From assembly GCF_000275845.1 (NCBI RefSeq), contig NW_006766914.1, positions 43,696 through 107,695 on the forward strand: DNA of 64,000 nucleotides. Direction: 5' to 3'. Positions within the stretch are counted from its first letter, which is position 1. Each line of letters starts with the position of its first letter. The DNA comes from Dichomitus squalens LYAD-421 SS1. Taxonomy: Eukaryota > Basidiomycota > Agaricomycetes > Polyporales > Polyporaceae. Made by a program: the position numbers and the translations under genes. The notes beneath the pieces are model-generated. The model had not been told where the DNA came from and ran no database searches. It was given only the letters and a program-made list of their open reading frames with translations. Shown in pieces: positions 12,255-22,236 of the stretch.

Positions 12255-13500
12255 TCCACCCCACTTCGGCTTTCGCTGTGTAGGCTGTGCCCAGCTCGCC
12301 CTCGTGTTCCTGTGTCGTCGTCATGCTTTCACGTCTGTAGAGTCTCTTTAGTTCGCTTTCGGGTTTTGGTCGTCTCGCGCTCTGCTGCTTCGGGTTCTTT
12401 ATGTCTGCGATGCTGGTCATGACTGGTTACGCCACGTCGGTATTTATCACGTTGAGCTGTTTCCTACTGTATCATATTGCCTCTCATGTGTCGGTGTTGC
12501 ACTGCAATTGTAACATAGCCACCAGTTTGCTTCACACATCGAGCGGTTGATCGTGCGCAACTCTATTAGCCTACGACGCCTTTGACCGGATCATGGAAAA
12601 CTTTCAAGCGGCGCAGAAGCTGTAAGCATAACGTGCTGTACTCCTATGTAACTGAAGGCTACTGCACGTAATGTTTCGACCTAAGGTATCTTCCGGGGAG
12701 AGTCAACAATCAGTTTGATTATTAGCTATTGGTGGATGTAGGGTGCCAATAGGGTTAGGGTTAGGACCGCGTAAGAACAAAAAGGGATGGCCTGCCCAGC
12801 CCGAGGGCCGAAGCAGGACAGGGAAATATTGAGACGGTGCATGAGCCGAAGCCCATACAAACCGCAAGGTCCCCCTGAGGACATGGTCGCCGTGCTATGG
12901 GAGGCCCCCACGGCCCACGAGCCCTGGTACGTGAAGGGGCGCGTGCCATCAAGGTAAGTATGAGTTGTTGCTGTGTCTGGCGGGGGGACTTATACGACGG
13001 GTAAAGCGCACGGACCAGGGGGACTTCAGGGCGGGCAGTGGCGTCGCCCGAGTGAGCCCAAAGAGGAAAGGCGCTCTGGGGCGCAGGTGGTGGACGCTGG
13101 TTTTCAATGTGGTTGGCCTGCTCCTCTTGCGCCCAACGTCGTGCTCATCGCCGTTCTCTCGACGTCTACGCTCTGTCATGGTAATGCAAAATCATGTTGC
13201 AGACCCCATGGCCAGCGTCGCTGTAGTATCATTGCATCGATTCAAAGCATCACATGCTTCTGACGACGAGCCAGTCTGCATTCCGTCATGGCCTCGGTAT
13301 CTAACAGCCTCGACACAGCTATAGGTGGAATGACGGGCACAGATATCTGAATACTGGCTCAAGGGTCCGATCCTCGCTTTCCTATTAGCGTGGTCCGCTC
13401 GACACCTGCTGCCTTCATTTACTCACCGCGCTTATATATGACCCAGAACTCAACGCGTTGACGCCCCTGCAGCCCGACGCCATCTTTCGCTCATACGCCC
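12255..13500. other. Intergenic, 1.25 kb
   Basis: No gene recognised. It contains a short telomere-like tract (12750-12765) and, at the right edge, a TATA-like ttatatatg near 13432 some 65 bases ahead of the phosphatase ATG. The 12770-13190 part is open in several frames but not protein-like. Confidence 0.5.
12750..12765 (+). repeat. Interstitial telomere-like tract (TTAGGG)
   Basis: TAGGGTTAGGGTTAGG is 2.7 units of TTAGGG, the telomere repeat of most basidiomycetes. It lies alone in an intergenic region, next to a segment that does not look coding. Such a short tract can arise by chance or from double-strand-break repair. Confidence 0.55.
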
Positions 13501-14316
13501 ATGTTGTCCTTCACCTCACCCTTCGCAAACGCCTCCCTCACCGTCGCGAAACCCCACGCAATTCACCCACGACATGCCGGAATGCTTACGCGCACGCCCA
13601 CGGAGATCCTCCCTCGTCTGTGGTTGTCAGGGCTCTACACCGCTGTGGACGAGGAGCAGCTCTTGGCTATAGGCGTCACGCACGTCGTTTCTGTCATTGA
13701 GCAGCGTCCAAAATACCCGCCTACACTAAAGAAGCTCAAGACGCTGCATATACCCGTCTACGACATTGAGACCACGGACCTCCTCCAGCACCTCGATGTC
13801 ACCAATGCGTTCATTAAATCCGCCCTTGACGACAAGCACAACACTGTCCTAGTACGTATCTTCCCTTTGCGTTGGGACATCCGTGCACGCCGCACCCTCA
13901 CAGCGAGGTGTCGCGCAGCCAAAGTCTAATCCCTCGCAACCGCGACGATACTGACGATACCTCCGCAGGTGCACTGCGCGATGGGCATCTCCCGATCGGC
14001 CACCGTCCTGGCCGCGTACCTTATCGCGACGACGCGCATGCAGCCGCACGAGGCCATCGAGTTCCTCCAGTCCAAGCGCGAGATCGTCTGTCCCAACCTG
14101 AGCTTCCGGCGCCAGCTCGACGTCTACGCCGCGCGCCTGCACCGCAGCAGGAAGCTGCGCAAGTTCCTCCCGCCGCCCCTCCGCCGCCCCGCGGCGTCGT
14201 ACCTCCCCCACGCCCCGCTCGCGGCCGACGGCATCCGCTTGTTGCGCACGTCCCAGAGCCCGCGCGTGTCCCATCCTCACCCGGTCGCGATGACGAGGCG
14301 GGGCTCGATGGGCTGA
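13501..14316 (+). CDS. Dual-specificity protein phosphatase
   Basis: Two exons (13501-13851 and 13969-14316, intron 117 nt) encode 232 aa. The catalytic P-loop HCAMGISRS (Cys nucleophile, closing Arg) follows the intron directly; the general acid is probably the Asp in IPVYDIETTD. The fold landmarks of the DSP family are in order: ILPRLWLSGL near residue 38, THVVSVIE, then NTVLVHCAMG and the helix ATVLAAYLIATTRMQPHEAI. These enzymes dephosphorylate Tyr and Ser/Thr, often on MAP kinases. The C-terminal ~70 residues are Pro/Arg-rich and unrelated to the domain. No CDC25, KIM or membrane segment is seen. TATA-like element ~65 bases upstream. Substrate unknown. Confidence 0.9.
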
Positions 14317-14723
14317 GAACGCGTCCGCGTTCCTTACACTTTCTGGATAGAAACGTGCTGCAGGAGAAGCTACCAGCTTCCTGTGGCCTGTCCTGCCCAA
14401 AGCAGGACGCCTCGCTTTCAGACCGCGTCCCACACGGCCTCATATCGGGAGCGGAGGACGTACAATGCTGCTTCGTGGTTACGTAGTAAGTGGCCTCATG
14501 TTCGTGTTCGTGTTCGATTAGGTTTTGCGATGGGGTCGTGGTGTACGCTGTAACAGAACCGATACCCTTCGACGCTGTGCTTTCGAGCGTGTACGACTGT
14601 TCTTGGCAGGAGTTGCTACTTAATGCTATCTATCATAGACAGATTATGAGATCTGCGCACCTGCACTGATCTCGCGCAGCCCCTCGAGTCGGCATGAAAC
14701 TTTGTTCTATGAACTGGCTCGCA
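14317..14723. other. Intergenic, 3' of phosphatase
   Basis: About 400 bases with no gene; presumably the phosphatase 3' UTR and the junction into the inverted-repeat arm. Confidence 0.5.
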
Positions 14724-15264
14724 TATGCCACCACGAGTGTTGGTGGGGGTTTCTACGGCGACGTTCAGTACTCTCGCGATCGCGCTGACGGTCATTCCAG
14801 ATATCTAGGTCCGCCTTTGAGCATTGGGACACGCTGCTGGTCTTGTGCTTTTCTGCTAGCGCTGCGTACGTATAGCTGCTCCGGCCGTCTGCGCTGTCTC
14901 ACCCACGTCGTGTCAAGGCTGGCTGTATCCCGACGTCTCGGGAAACATTGTGGCCAGACATGATCAATCGTCTCCCGTAGGCCTGCACACGGAGAGGTAT
15001 CCCACTCGATGAGTCATTGCATATTCGGCTGGGGCGTTCTCAGCTGTGCTTTGCAATCGTCCGGCCTCTGTCTTCAAGTCTACGTTCGAATCAGCTGGTA
15101 GTGGGCAGTACTTGTTGGTGTGCGAGTGCTGACTAAGGCTTGTCGTCGCAATAGCAGTCGGAGAAGTGTCAGGTTATCACCATGCTGGGCGCATGAAATG
15201 CTACACAGGAAGTTATGGCTGCTTCGTACTAGTGTTAGCAGTCGGTACGTGGCGAGCGTGATCG
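14724..15264. repeat. Right arm of the ~530-bp inverted repeat
   Basis: Reverse complement of 1-530. The outer part (about 14808-15253) matches exactly, the inner ~85 bases diverge. Its last 243 bases (15022-15264) recur as a perfect direct copy immediately after the N run (15644-15886). Confidence 0.88.
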
Positions 15265-15643
15265 NNNNNNNNNNNNNNNNNNNNNNNNNNNNNNNNNNNN
15301 NNNNNNNNNNNNNNNNNNNNNNNNNNNNNNNNNNNNNNNNNNNNNNNNNNNNNNNNNNNNNNNNNNNNNNNNNNNNNNNNNNNNNNNNNNNNNNNNNNNN
15401 NNNNNNNNNNNNNNNNNNNNNNNNNNNNNNNNNNNNNNNNNNNNNNNNNNNNNNNNNNNNNNNNNNNNNNNNNNNNNNNNNNNNNNNNNNNNNNNNNNNN
15501 NNNNNNNNNNNNNNNNNNNNNNNNNNNNNNNNNNNNNNNNNNNNNNNNNNNNNNNNNNNNNNNNNNNNNNNNNNNNNNNNNNNNNNNNNNNNNNNNNNNN
15601 NNNNNNNNNNNNNNNNNNNNNNNNNNNNNNNNNNNNNNNNNNN
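15265..15643. other. Assembly gap (379 N)
   Basis: All N. The 243 bases just left and the 243 bases just right are identical, as expected if two contig ends overlap and were not merged, or if a repeat collapsed. The N count should not be trusted as a length. No coding call is possible across it. Confidence 0.97.
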
Positions 15644-15886
15644 TATTCGGCTGGGGCGTTCTCAGCTGTGCTTTGCAATCGTCCGGCCTCTGTCTTCAAG
15701 TCTACGTTCGAATCAGCTGGTAGTGGGCAGTACTTGTTGGTGTGCGAGTGCTGACTAAGGCTTGTCGTCGCAATAGCAGTCGGAGAAGTGTCAGGTTATC
15801 ACCATGCTGGGCGCATGAAATGCTACACAGGAAGTTATGGCTGCTTCGTACTAGTGTTAGCAGTCGGTACGTGGCGAGCGTGATCG
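15644..15886. repeat. Direct copy of 15022-15264 after the gap
   Basis: Base-for-base identical to 15022-15264 by eye over all 243 positions, ending with the same ...GAGCGTGATCG. Sequence from 15887 on is not seen elsewhere in the window. Confidence 0.93.
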
Positions 15887-16316
15887 ACTGAGCCTTTCAC
15901 AGATATGCTGGTCTCCTATGAGGCTAGTCGTGCGAACAAGCGGTCCAGAATTGCAAGCCATATTGCAGACTCGGGATGTTGCAGTATCTCTGCAACGATA
16001 TACATATAAGTACATTCAGCCCTTACGGTGCACCCCGTGAACAACGGCTTATTCATCCTATCTATCCAGTTAAACCCCGAGCATTTTCGGACATACCCAA
16101 AGGAGACAGGTGAATTGTGAATTGCGCCACCTCCCTTCCGTATTGGCTCATTGACGCTCTATATACCAGCCCGCAGTACGGAGCACTATGAGAGATCTTA
16201 GTCAGTGGAAAGTATATAATCCCCAGGTCATCGTTCTCTAGTCTTCAGCCCGTCAGCGTAAACCCGCTCGCACGTCCAACTACCATATCTAAGACCACAT
16301 TACCGTCACCGACACA
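15887..16316. promoter_or_regulatory. Promoter region of the CmcJ/NvfI-like gene
   Basis: 430 bases without a gene. A TATA box (TATATAAT, 16213-16220) lies about 100 bases upstream of the ATG at 16317; a second TATA-like ctatata occurs at about 16160. The leader is pyrimidine-rich near the ATG. Confidence 0.5.
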
Positions 16317-17270
16317 ATGGCGATCGCCTCAGTCCTCGCGCCTCGCGACGTCCCGACGACGTTGAACTACTACAAGCCCCTCACCGATGAGCCCCCACAC
16401 AGCTATGCCTACGCTGTCGAGGGCAAGCCCCAGACCAATGTTGGCAAGGAGCCCCACCCCGCCGTCGTGCACGACGCCCGCGGCCGCGAGGCCGAGTTCT
16501 CGCTCGACAAAAACGGGTTCCAGTGGGTGCACTGGCCGAGCGTCGAAAAGGACTTGACCGACGACGAGATCATCAAGGAGAAGTACTACCCCGAGGTCGA
16601 GCGGCTCCTGAAGGAGGTTGCGGGCGCGAAGCGTGTCTTCATCTTCGACCATACTGTCAGGTTCGTCAGTGCACCACCTCACTGATGGACAATGTTGACA
16701 TGCGTCCTCGTCCAGGCGCAGCGCCAACTCGGAGGACCAGAGGGACCCCAAGAAGCGTGGCCCCGCTGTGAGCACACTCGCTTGACGATTCGTCGGGTGC
16801 AAGACTGACAGTGCCGCCCGACCCCTCCGCAGGAGCTCGTCCACATCGACCAAACGTACGAGGCCTCGATCGAGCGCGTCAAGTACCACCTCCCCGACGA
16901 GGCCGACCGGCTGCTCAAGTCGCGCGTGCGCATCATCAACGTCTGGCGGCCGATCGCGCACCCCGTCGCGCACCACCCGCTCGCGGTCGCGGACTGGCGC
17001 ACGCTCGACCACGCGAACCTCGTCCCGGTCGCGCTGCACTACCCGCACCGCACCGGGTACACGTACAGCGTGCGGTACACCCCCGGGCTGGAATGGTACT
17101 ACCTGGGCGGGCAGACGCCTGACGAGGTGACGCTGATCAAGTGCTTCGACTCGGAGACGGACAGGGCGCGGCTGACGCCGCACACGGCGTTCCCGGACGC
17201 GGGGAGCCCGAAGGATGCGCCGCATAGGCAGTCGATCGAGGTTCGTGTTTTGGTGTTCGATGCTGAGTAA
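16317..17270 (+). CDS. CmcJ/NvfI/AsaB-family (GA4 desaturase-like) oxidase
   Basis: Three exons (16317-16660, 16716-16767, 16833-17270) give 277 aa, the usual length of this family of presumed Fe(II)/2-oxoglutarate-type hydroxylases or desaturases found in fungal secondary metabolism (AsaB, NvfI, GA4 desaturase-like). Landmarks: the N-terminal TTLNYYKPLTDEPPHSY, the central VFIFDHTVRR, and the hallmark RIINVWRPIAHPVAHHPLAV followed by the metal-site Asp of ADWRTLD, then YPHRTGYTYSVRYTPGLEW and the closing LIKCFDSETD...RLTPHTAF...RQSIEVRVLVFDAE. No signal peptide. No polyketide synthase, NRPS or P450 lies nearby, so it is probably a stand-alone gene. Substrate unknown. Confidence 0.85.
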
Positions 17271-17888
17271 CTTTGTCGGCGGAAGGCTGTTCTTTGTAGC
17301 GATGTACGTATATGCACGTGTATTCTGATGTGACGGCGTTTACCTTGGACGGTCTTCGAGCTGAACTGTAGCAGGGACCAAAGATACGAAGCGTTTCATG
17401 GAGGTGAACTGTGTTGCACTCGCGCCTACGTTGCGTCAGCCCAATACGTCGGCGACGGAGCGATCACAGACAATGCACTCAGATCTCGACTTTGCCCACA
17501 CACTGGCAAACCTGCGCCAAGATGCAGTGTTGCTGACCTCGAGCCATCCGGAAACCGCGAAGTCTGGTAGACAAGCCTGAGCTGTCAAACTAACTGAACG
17601 CGTATCCGCCGCTATGAAAACCCACCTTGCAGAGATAGGGATGTATCTCCCTCTTTACTCCTCTTCTGTCCTGCCAGTTCGGCTGCTACCCGTGTTGCAT
17701 GGAAGGGTGAACCGGTGAAATTGTCGAGCACGGCTAAGTGCTCACTCTGCTCCTTGTCCTTGTCCACGTCCGAGATAGTCGAGTGGGTCCACGGATGGGT
17801 GAATCTTTTCCCAGCCGTACCCTAATATAAAAGCATCCACACACAATGACAGACGCCCCGCTTCTCACTGTCTCAGACTACGACCGCG
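17271..17888. other. Intergenic with TATA box
   Basis: About 620 bases without a recognised gene. TATAAAAG at 17826-17833 lies 60 bases upstream of the ATG at 17889 and marks the next promoter. Confidence 0.5.
17826..17833 (+). promoter_or_regulatory. TATA box of the 116-aa gene
   Basis: CTAATATAAAAGC, about 60 bases from the ATG at 17889. A strong TATA so close to a small gene suggests regulated, possibly high expression. Confidence 0.55.
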
Positions 17889-18418
17889 ATGCCAGGCAAG
17901 TCGCACAAGCTCGTCACAGTAAACACCGTACCGGAACGGGCCAAGCGGCTCATTGGACGTGTCGTGGAAGATGTCAAAGACAGATTCACGATCGTACACG
18001 TCGCCAATGTGGAAAGTAAGCAAAACTAGCGCATATCTACCGTCTGAATTGGTGCCTGATGGCCATCGGTGGCATCCTACAGCGATAGAGAATGTCAAGG
18101 AGACACTCGAGAGGGAGCAGCCCGACTTGCTAGTAAGCCTAGTACATCCACTAGCAGTACGCGGGGACTACGTCATTCACAGTCGACAGTTCACTGCGTC
18201 GATGTGGACGCCCGAGCAAGCACATGTATGTCACGGCGACGTTGTTATTATCACTTGACCACCACGCATGATTATCGCAGGAGATCGTGAACATCGCGAA
18301 TGCGACTATCCCAGGAATCAAGACGTTTAGTATTCCTCAAGGACTCCAAGCAGAGAAGGGACCAGACGCAGTAGTAGAGTATATTGAGGAGCACCTCCCG
18401 GGCCTTTTGAGTTCGTGA
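17889..18418 (+). CDS. Small unrecognised protein (116 aa), alternating alpha/beta pattern
   Basis: Four exons (17889-18015, 18083-18132, 18190-18225, 18281-18418) join in frame to 116 aa with good gt...ag borders. I do not recognise the family. The sequence alternates hydrophobic strands and amphipathic helices: FTIVHVANVE (strand), a helix, PDLLFTASMW (strand with a preceding PD turn), TPEQAHEIVNIAN (helix), IKTFSIPQGL (strand), and AVVEYIEEHLPGLL (helix). This is compatible with a small flavodoxin/receiver-like Rossmannoid fold, but that is only a pattern reading. No signal peptide or membrane segment, so likely cytosolic. The stop lies 187 bases from the left end of the transposon at 18607. 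The TATA promoter and clean splicing argue that it is a real gene. Confidence 0.75.
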
Positions 18419-18840
18419 ACTTCAATATCATTCTACCACAGGTGCAAGCTCAAGTAGCACTACGAGCTCAGTTCCTTCGATAGAGTACCTAGGCACGCAC
18501 TTTGTCCTTTTCATGCGCCTATAAGGATACGAGTGGGCCTCTCGGCGTCGTGTACTCAGCTACTTAAATCTCCTCTGGGCGCTCAATGGACCACCTGAGA
18601 GCCTTAAGATTGGCCGCGCGCACAACCAACTACTATGTCACAGCGTTACGAAGCACGTGAGTACGGCGTCAAGCCAATTAATATGGCGATTTACGTCGGC
18701 AAGACTCTAGGGATTGCACAGACACGTCCACAGCGGTTGGGAGGAAGATAGAGGTACAGATGTAGAGGGGAATAGTATAGACAATAAATGAGTAAATGAA
18801 AACGTGGCAAGGATCGAAAACAGGCCTAGAGGATGAGATA

Positions 18841-21796
18841 TCAGTCCTCTGAAGTGATGCCTTCCCGGTCAAGCTCCTCGAGGATGTTATTCGGAAGGAC
18901 ACGATGGCTGTGATACTTCTTGGCTGCCCAAGCTGCCTGCTTCCCGTTGAGACCACGACGATATGCGTCCATGAAGCGGTGGGCCCGAGTATAGAACCTG
19001 CACCAAAAGAGGCTCAGTAAGCGCCCTATGAGCTAAAAATGGAAACTGACCTTCGGATCGTCACCAGCGGAATAGAGTCCAGCGCAGCAAGAACATTCCT
19101 TTCGAGGTCTGCTTCTGCCGAAGATGACGGCATTTCACGATACTTGCGCTTCGAAAATCCCCAGCACTGTTCAATGCAATTGAGCTCACAATGGAACTTT
19201 GGCAGGTAAATGATATCAAAACCACGAGACCGGCAGTGGGTCTCAAGCAGTGTCTCGACATCCCGGAAGTCTGGCTCGTTGAACAGGAGCCGTCGGACAC
19301 AGCAGGACAGGGCAGGGGGCTTGCACTTGAATCCAGTGCACTCCCTCGGAAGGCCCGTGAGATTATACCCACGCTCTGTCAAGATTTGTGCCATTCCCTT
19401 GAAGACGCCTGCGCGTGGGTGTCCGGGCTCAAAATAGAGCGACTGCGGCTTCCCTTCGAACCAGCCGTCTGCCATGGGGACCCTCCTCTTGTGCTTGTTC
19501 CCGTTCGCATCGTTCGTGATAAACTCGGGGCTGTGAAGACAAGGATTAGATCCGACTAGAGTCGAAGCAAGATCTTCAGTCAGTAACGAAAGACTATATT
19601 GCAGTAACCAACTAGAGTCGAAGCAAGATCTTCAGTCAGTAACGAAAGACTATATTGCAGTAACCAACTGTACCTAGAGTCGAAGCAAGACTACAAAGGT
19701 TAAGTAAGTAACTACAAGTTAGAGGTAGAGGTAATGAAGTACTCACTCTTCAGTCAGTAACGAAAGACTGAAGAGGGAGGACGCAATCTGAAGTCTCTAT
19801 ATACTACAGAGAAGAGTCCATGACTAATCAAAGAGTGGTTAGTCACATGTACCATAGTGCGATGAATAATACAACGACGAAAGAATTGCGACGTATCGCA
19901 CCATAGGATGAGTAAGAGATGAGTAAGGCATAGACCTGTCTAGACCGTTCTGGAGTAGTACGGATTGTCCTAGACAGTACCAGAAGAGTCCGGAAGCATA
20001 GCTATAGTACACGAGCAGAGAGTCCCAAATATGGTAACATACTACATAAGCGACTACAGCTAAGCGCTAGGAGACGCATAGCCTCGTGTAGTCCGGACCG
20101 GATAAGTCCAAGTTCAACAGTTCGACATCTGGTCCACCCCGAAAACTGGTTTGCCGGGTTTAGTTGGGTGTAGGGACATCTTCCTGGCAGAGAGCGCATC
20201 GGCAGCACGTTTCAGGTGAGTAGGTGCATTGTCGAAGATGAAAACATGTTGCTCATCAGGGTAATGTTGCGAGAGGATGTCTATTGCGGTGGTGGCATGC
20301 GCGAGAATCTCTTCGTGTGTAAAGTAGCCGTCCCGATTCTTCCCTGGTCGGAACAGGACTCGTGCTGACTCCTTTCCATCAGGAGACCGCAACCAGCCGT
20401 GCTCAGCAGAGACAAAGTCGGCGACCATAAGAGATGCGCCCTCTCCCTTTGCTCGTGGTACTGCCTTCTCTGACTTGTGAACCCAGCGGCGAGTACGGCG
20501 GTCATGAGCATAGAAGACGGACTCATCATGATGCCAGTAGATGACACGGCGGTTACGAGGGCGAGGTGAGTCGTCTGGTAGTGAAACCTCTGTTCCGTCC
20601 TTGTTCCACTGACGTGCGAAATGGTCGTAGTCGGCAATTGCGGGTAGGAACCTAGACTGCCGGTACTCGACAACATCTGCACGTTCATGGCCATCAACGA
20701 ATTGTCCGTTCGGAGTCTTGGTCCAGCGGTAGTCTAGATGCCGCATCCAAACTTGGGCCTGCGAGAGCGAAATCGGCTTGGCAAGTCCATACTTCACTTG
20801 ATTAGCAGGGAGAGCCATGAAGTCGACAATGTCCAGTGCTCGAACATATTTGCCAACACTTTGCAAGTGCTCGCCAATCGCCTCTTTCAGATCTGGCCGT
20901 TTTTCGAGAAGAGATTTCGTCCATGTGTTCTCGGGGGTCAGTGGGAGCTCGTGCCGGTCTGTCAAGAACGCGCGTGTCCAGGTGCGCAAGGATCGAGCGG
21001 TATGTATTCCCTTCTCCCAACGCACTGCAGTCCTGAGTGAGAGCGCCCCCCATTGCTTTGAATCACCACTCCTGACGTAGTCTGTCAGAAACATCTGCAT
21101 TTGCCACAGACGAGACAGCAGGCGGTCGTCACCAGCCACAAAATGGCCTGCACCCCGGCTGTGCTTCCGAGGTGGGCGGATGAGCTGTTTGAGATCCTTT
21201 AGAGCTGAGCACGCCTCCTCCACAGATGGCGGAGGCCTAAAGCTCGAAGCAGGTTGTGAGACGTTGGGTACTGGGGAATAGGTTGCGAGGTGCTGTAGAA
21301 GCGCGCTCGATTCTTCCGGCTCTTGCAGCATCGACACTACAAAACTCACATGTATGTATGCCGCTATCATGCATGAAATGTGTTACACAACTGACCTTGC
21401 GCTACTCCAGACAGAGATTCTCTCGGTAGAGTCGCAGCTGGGGAGGGCCTCAAAATGGAAGGACTTTCGCAAACGGAGAAATTGAGTGCAGTGGGCCTTG
21501 ACATGTTGGTGACAGCTTGACTGAATGATTGATATGTTTGCAGAACTTGTTCTCGCCGCCTGTCAAGGGCTTCGATCGGACTTTCGGAAGGTCTATGGGA
21601 ACGGTGCTATTTCGTGTGCTGTCAAAAAGCCTGCATGCTTCACCCTATCGGGGAAGCGCACCTCTGGTGTCGACGGCGGCACGTTCTCCTTGTTTCCCGC
21701 GCCTCGGGTCCGCAATAACTGTTCCCTCGGTTTCTTCTGTGCATGCTCCCCTAGGTTTGTAATTGAGTTGCTGTTCCGTAGCTTTTGTTTGGGCAT
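18841..21796 (-). CDS. DDE transposase, basidiomycete IS630/Tc1-like family, apparently intact
   Basis: Five exons (21796-21662, 21606-21396, 21336-20127, 19530-19051, 18997-18841) join in frame to 730 aa. The N-terminus is basic and polar (AQKKPREQLL...GNKENVPPSTPE), followed by a helical region that may bind DNA. The catalytic core shows Asp in YWHHDESVFYAHD, Asp in HVFIFDNAPTHLKRA, and Glu in LPKFHCELNCIEQCWG, plus RPGKNRDGYFTHEEI and the family landmark EPGHPRAGVFKGMAQIL. The C-terminus RFMDAYRRGLNGKQAAWAAK followed by KYHSHRVLPNNI is also typical of the family. The first intron choice (55 nt, 21607-21661) is the least certain. The third intron is 596 nt, has a weak donor (gtcgaa) and contains tandem repeats; it could instead be an insertion. 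It lies inside a TA-flanked element with matching ends. Confidence 0.82.
19555..19692. repeat. 56-bp tandem repeat in transposase intron
   Basis: Two perfect 56-bp units (19555-19610 and 19611-19666) starting ACTAGAGTCGAAGCAAG, followed by a partial third at about 19675-19692. A further TTCAGTCAGTAACGAAAGACT occurs near 19749 onward. All lie within the 596-nt intron 19531-20126 of the transposase. Confidence 0.9.
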
Positions 21797-22154
21797 GATG
21801 CGAGGTGAGGGTGTATGTGCGCTGCCAGCTGGAATGATATTTTCCCTTTATTGGATAGTTCCCGATTCGTACATATGTTTAGCGCCGTAAGGATCGCAAA
21901 CAGCCGATGTCTATCTACTTTGTCCAGAGAAGCAAAACAGAAAATCGAGAACCTGAGAAGTCTAGGGACACTATAAAACTACAGTTCTCAGGTTTTAGAT
22001 TTTTGAGGCAGGGGCTCACTCTCGAGCCTATAGTTTTCCAAACATTTCTCCCCGCCAAAACAGGGCCGAGCGTGACAGTTCTGGGCACGTGATGTAGTTG
22101 GTTGTGCGCACGGCCAATCTTACCAATTCCAACATCAACGGAAGCGCCCATATA

Positions 22155-22236
22155 GGCCTGGTGGTCTAGTAGTATGATTCCTTCTTAGGGCCTCTGTGCA
22201 TTTGGAGGAGGTCAAGGGTTAATTCCCGGCTAGGCC
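22155..22236 (+). pseudogene. Decayed tRNA-Pro(AGG)
   Basis: It matches the intact tRNA-Pro at 43891-43973 over the acceptor 5' half (GGCCTGG), D-arm, anticodon stem and loop (CCTTC TTAGGG) and the intron region. The T-stem is broken (CAAGG where the intact copy has CCGGG), one T-loop base is missing and the acceptor 3' half is CTAGGCC instead of CCAGGCC. The B box is damaged, so it is probably not transcribed or folded. Confidence 0.85.

Larger units (their letters stand above)
18607..22120 (-). mobile_element. Complete DDE DNA transposon, TA target-site duplication
   Basis: The ends form 27-bp inverted repeats: AGATTGGCCG... CAACTAC at 18607-18633 and its reverse complement at 22094-22120, with one mismatch (C versus T at position 11). 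Both ends are flanked by TA (18605-18606 and 22121-22122), the target duplication of the Tc1/mariner/IS630 superfamily. The 3514-bp element encodes one transposase on the minus strand with no disabling stop found. The right end lies 34 bases from a decayed tRNA-Pro. Structure and coding capacity suggest a recent, possibly autonomous copy. Confidence 0.88.

Noticed and set aside
1..15264. A single 15-kb transposon using the 530-bp arms as terminal inverted repeats
   Set aside because: The interior holds ordinary conserved genes and no transposase, arm ends are not defined, and one arm abuts an assembly gap.
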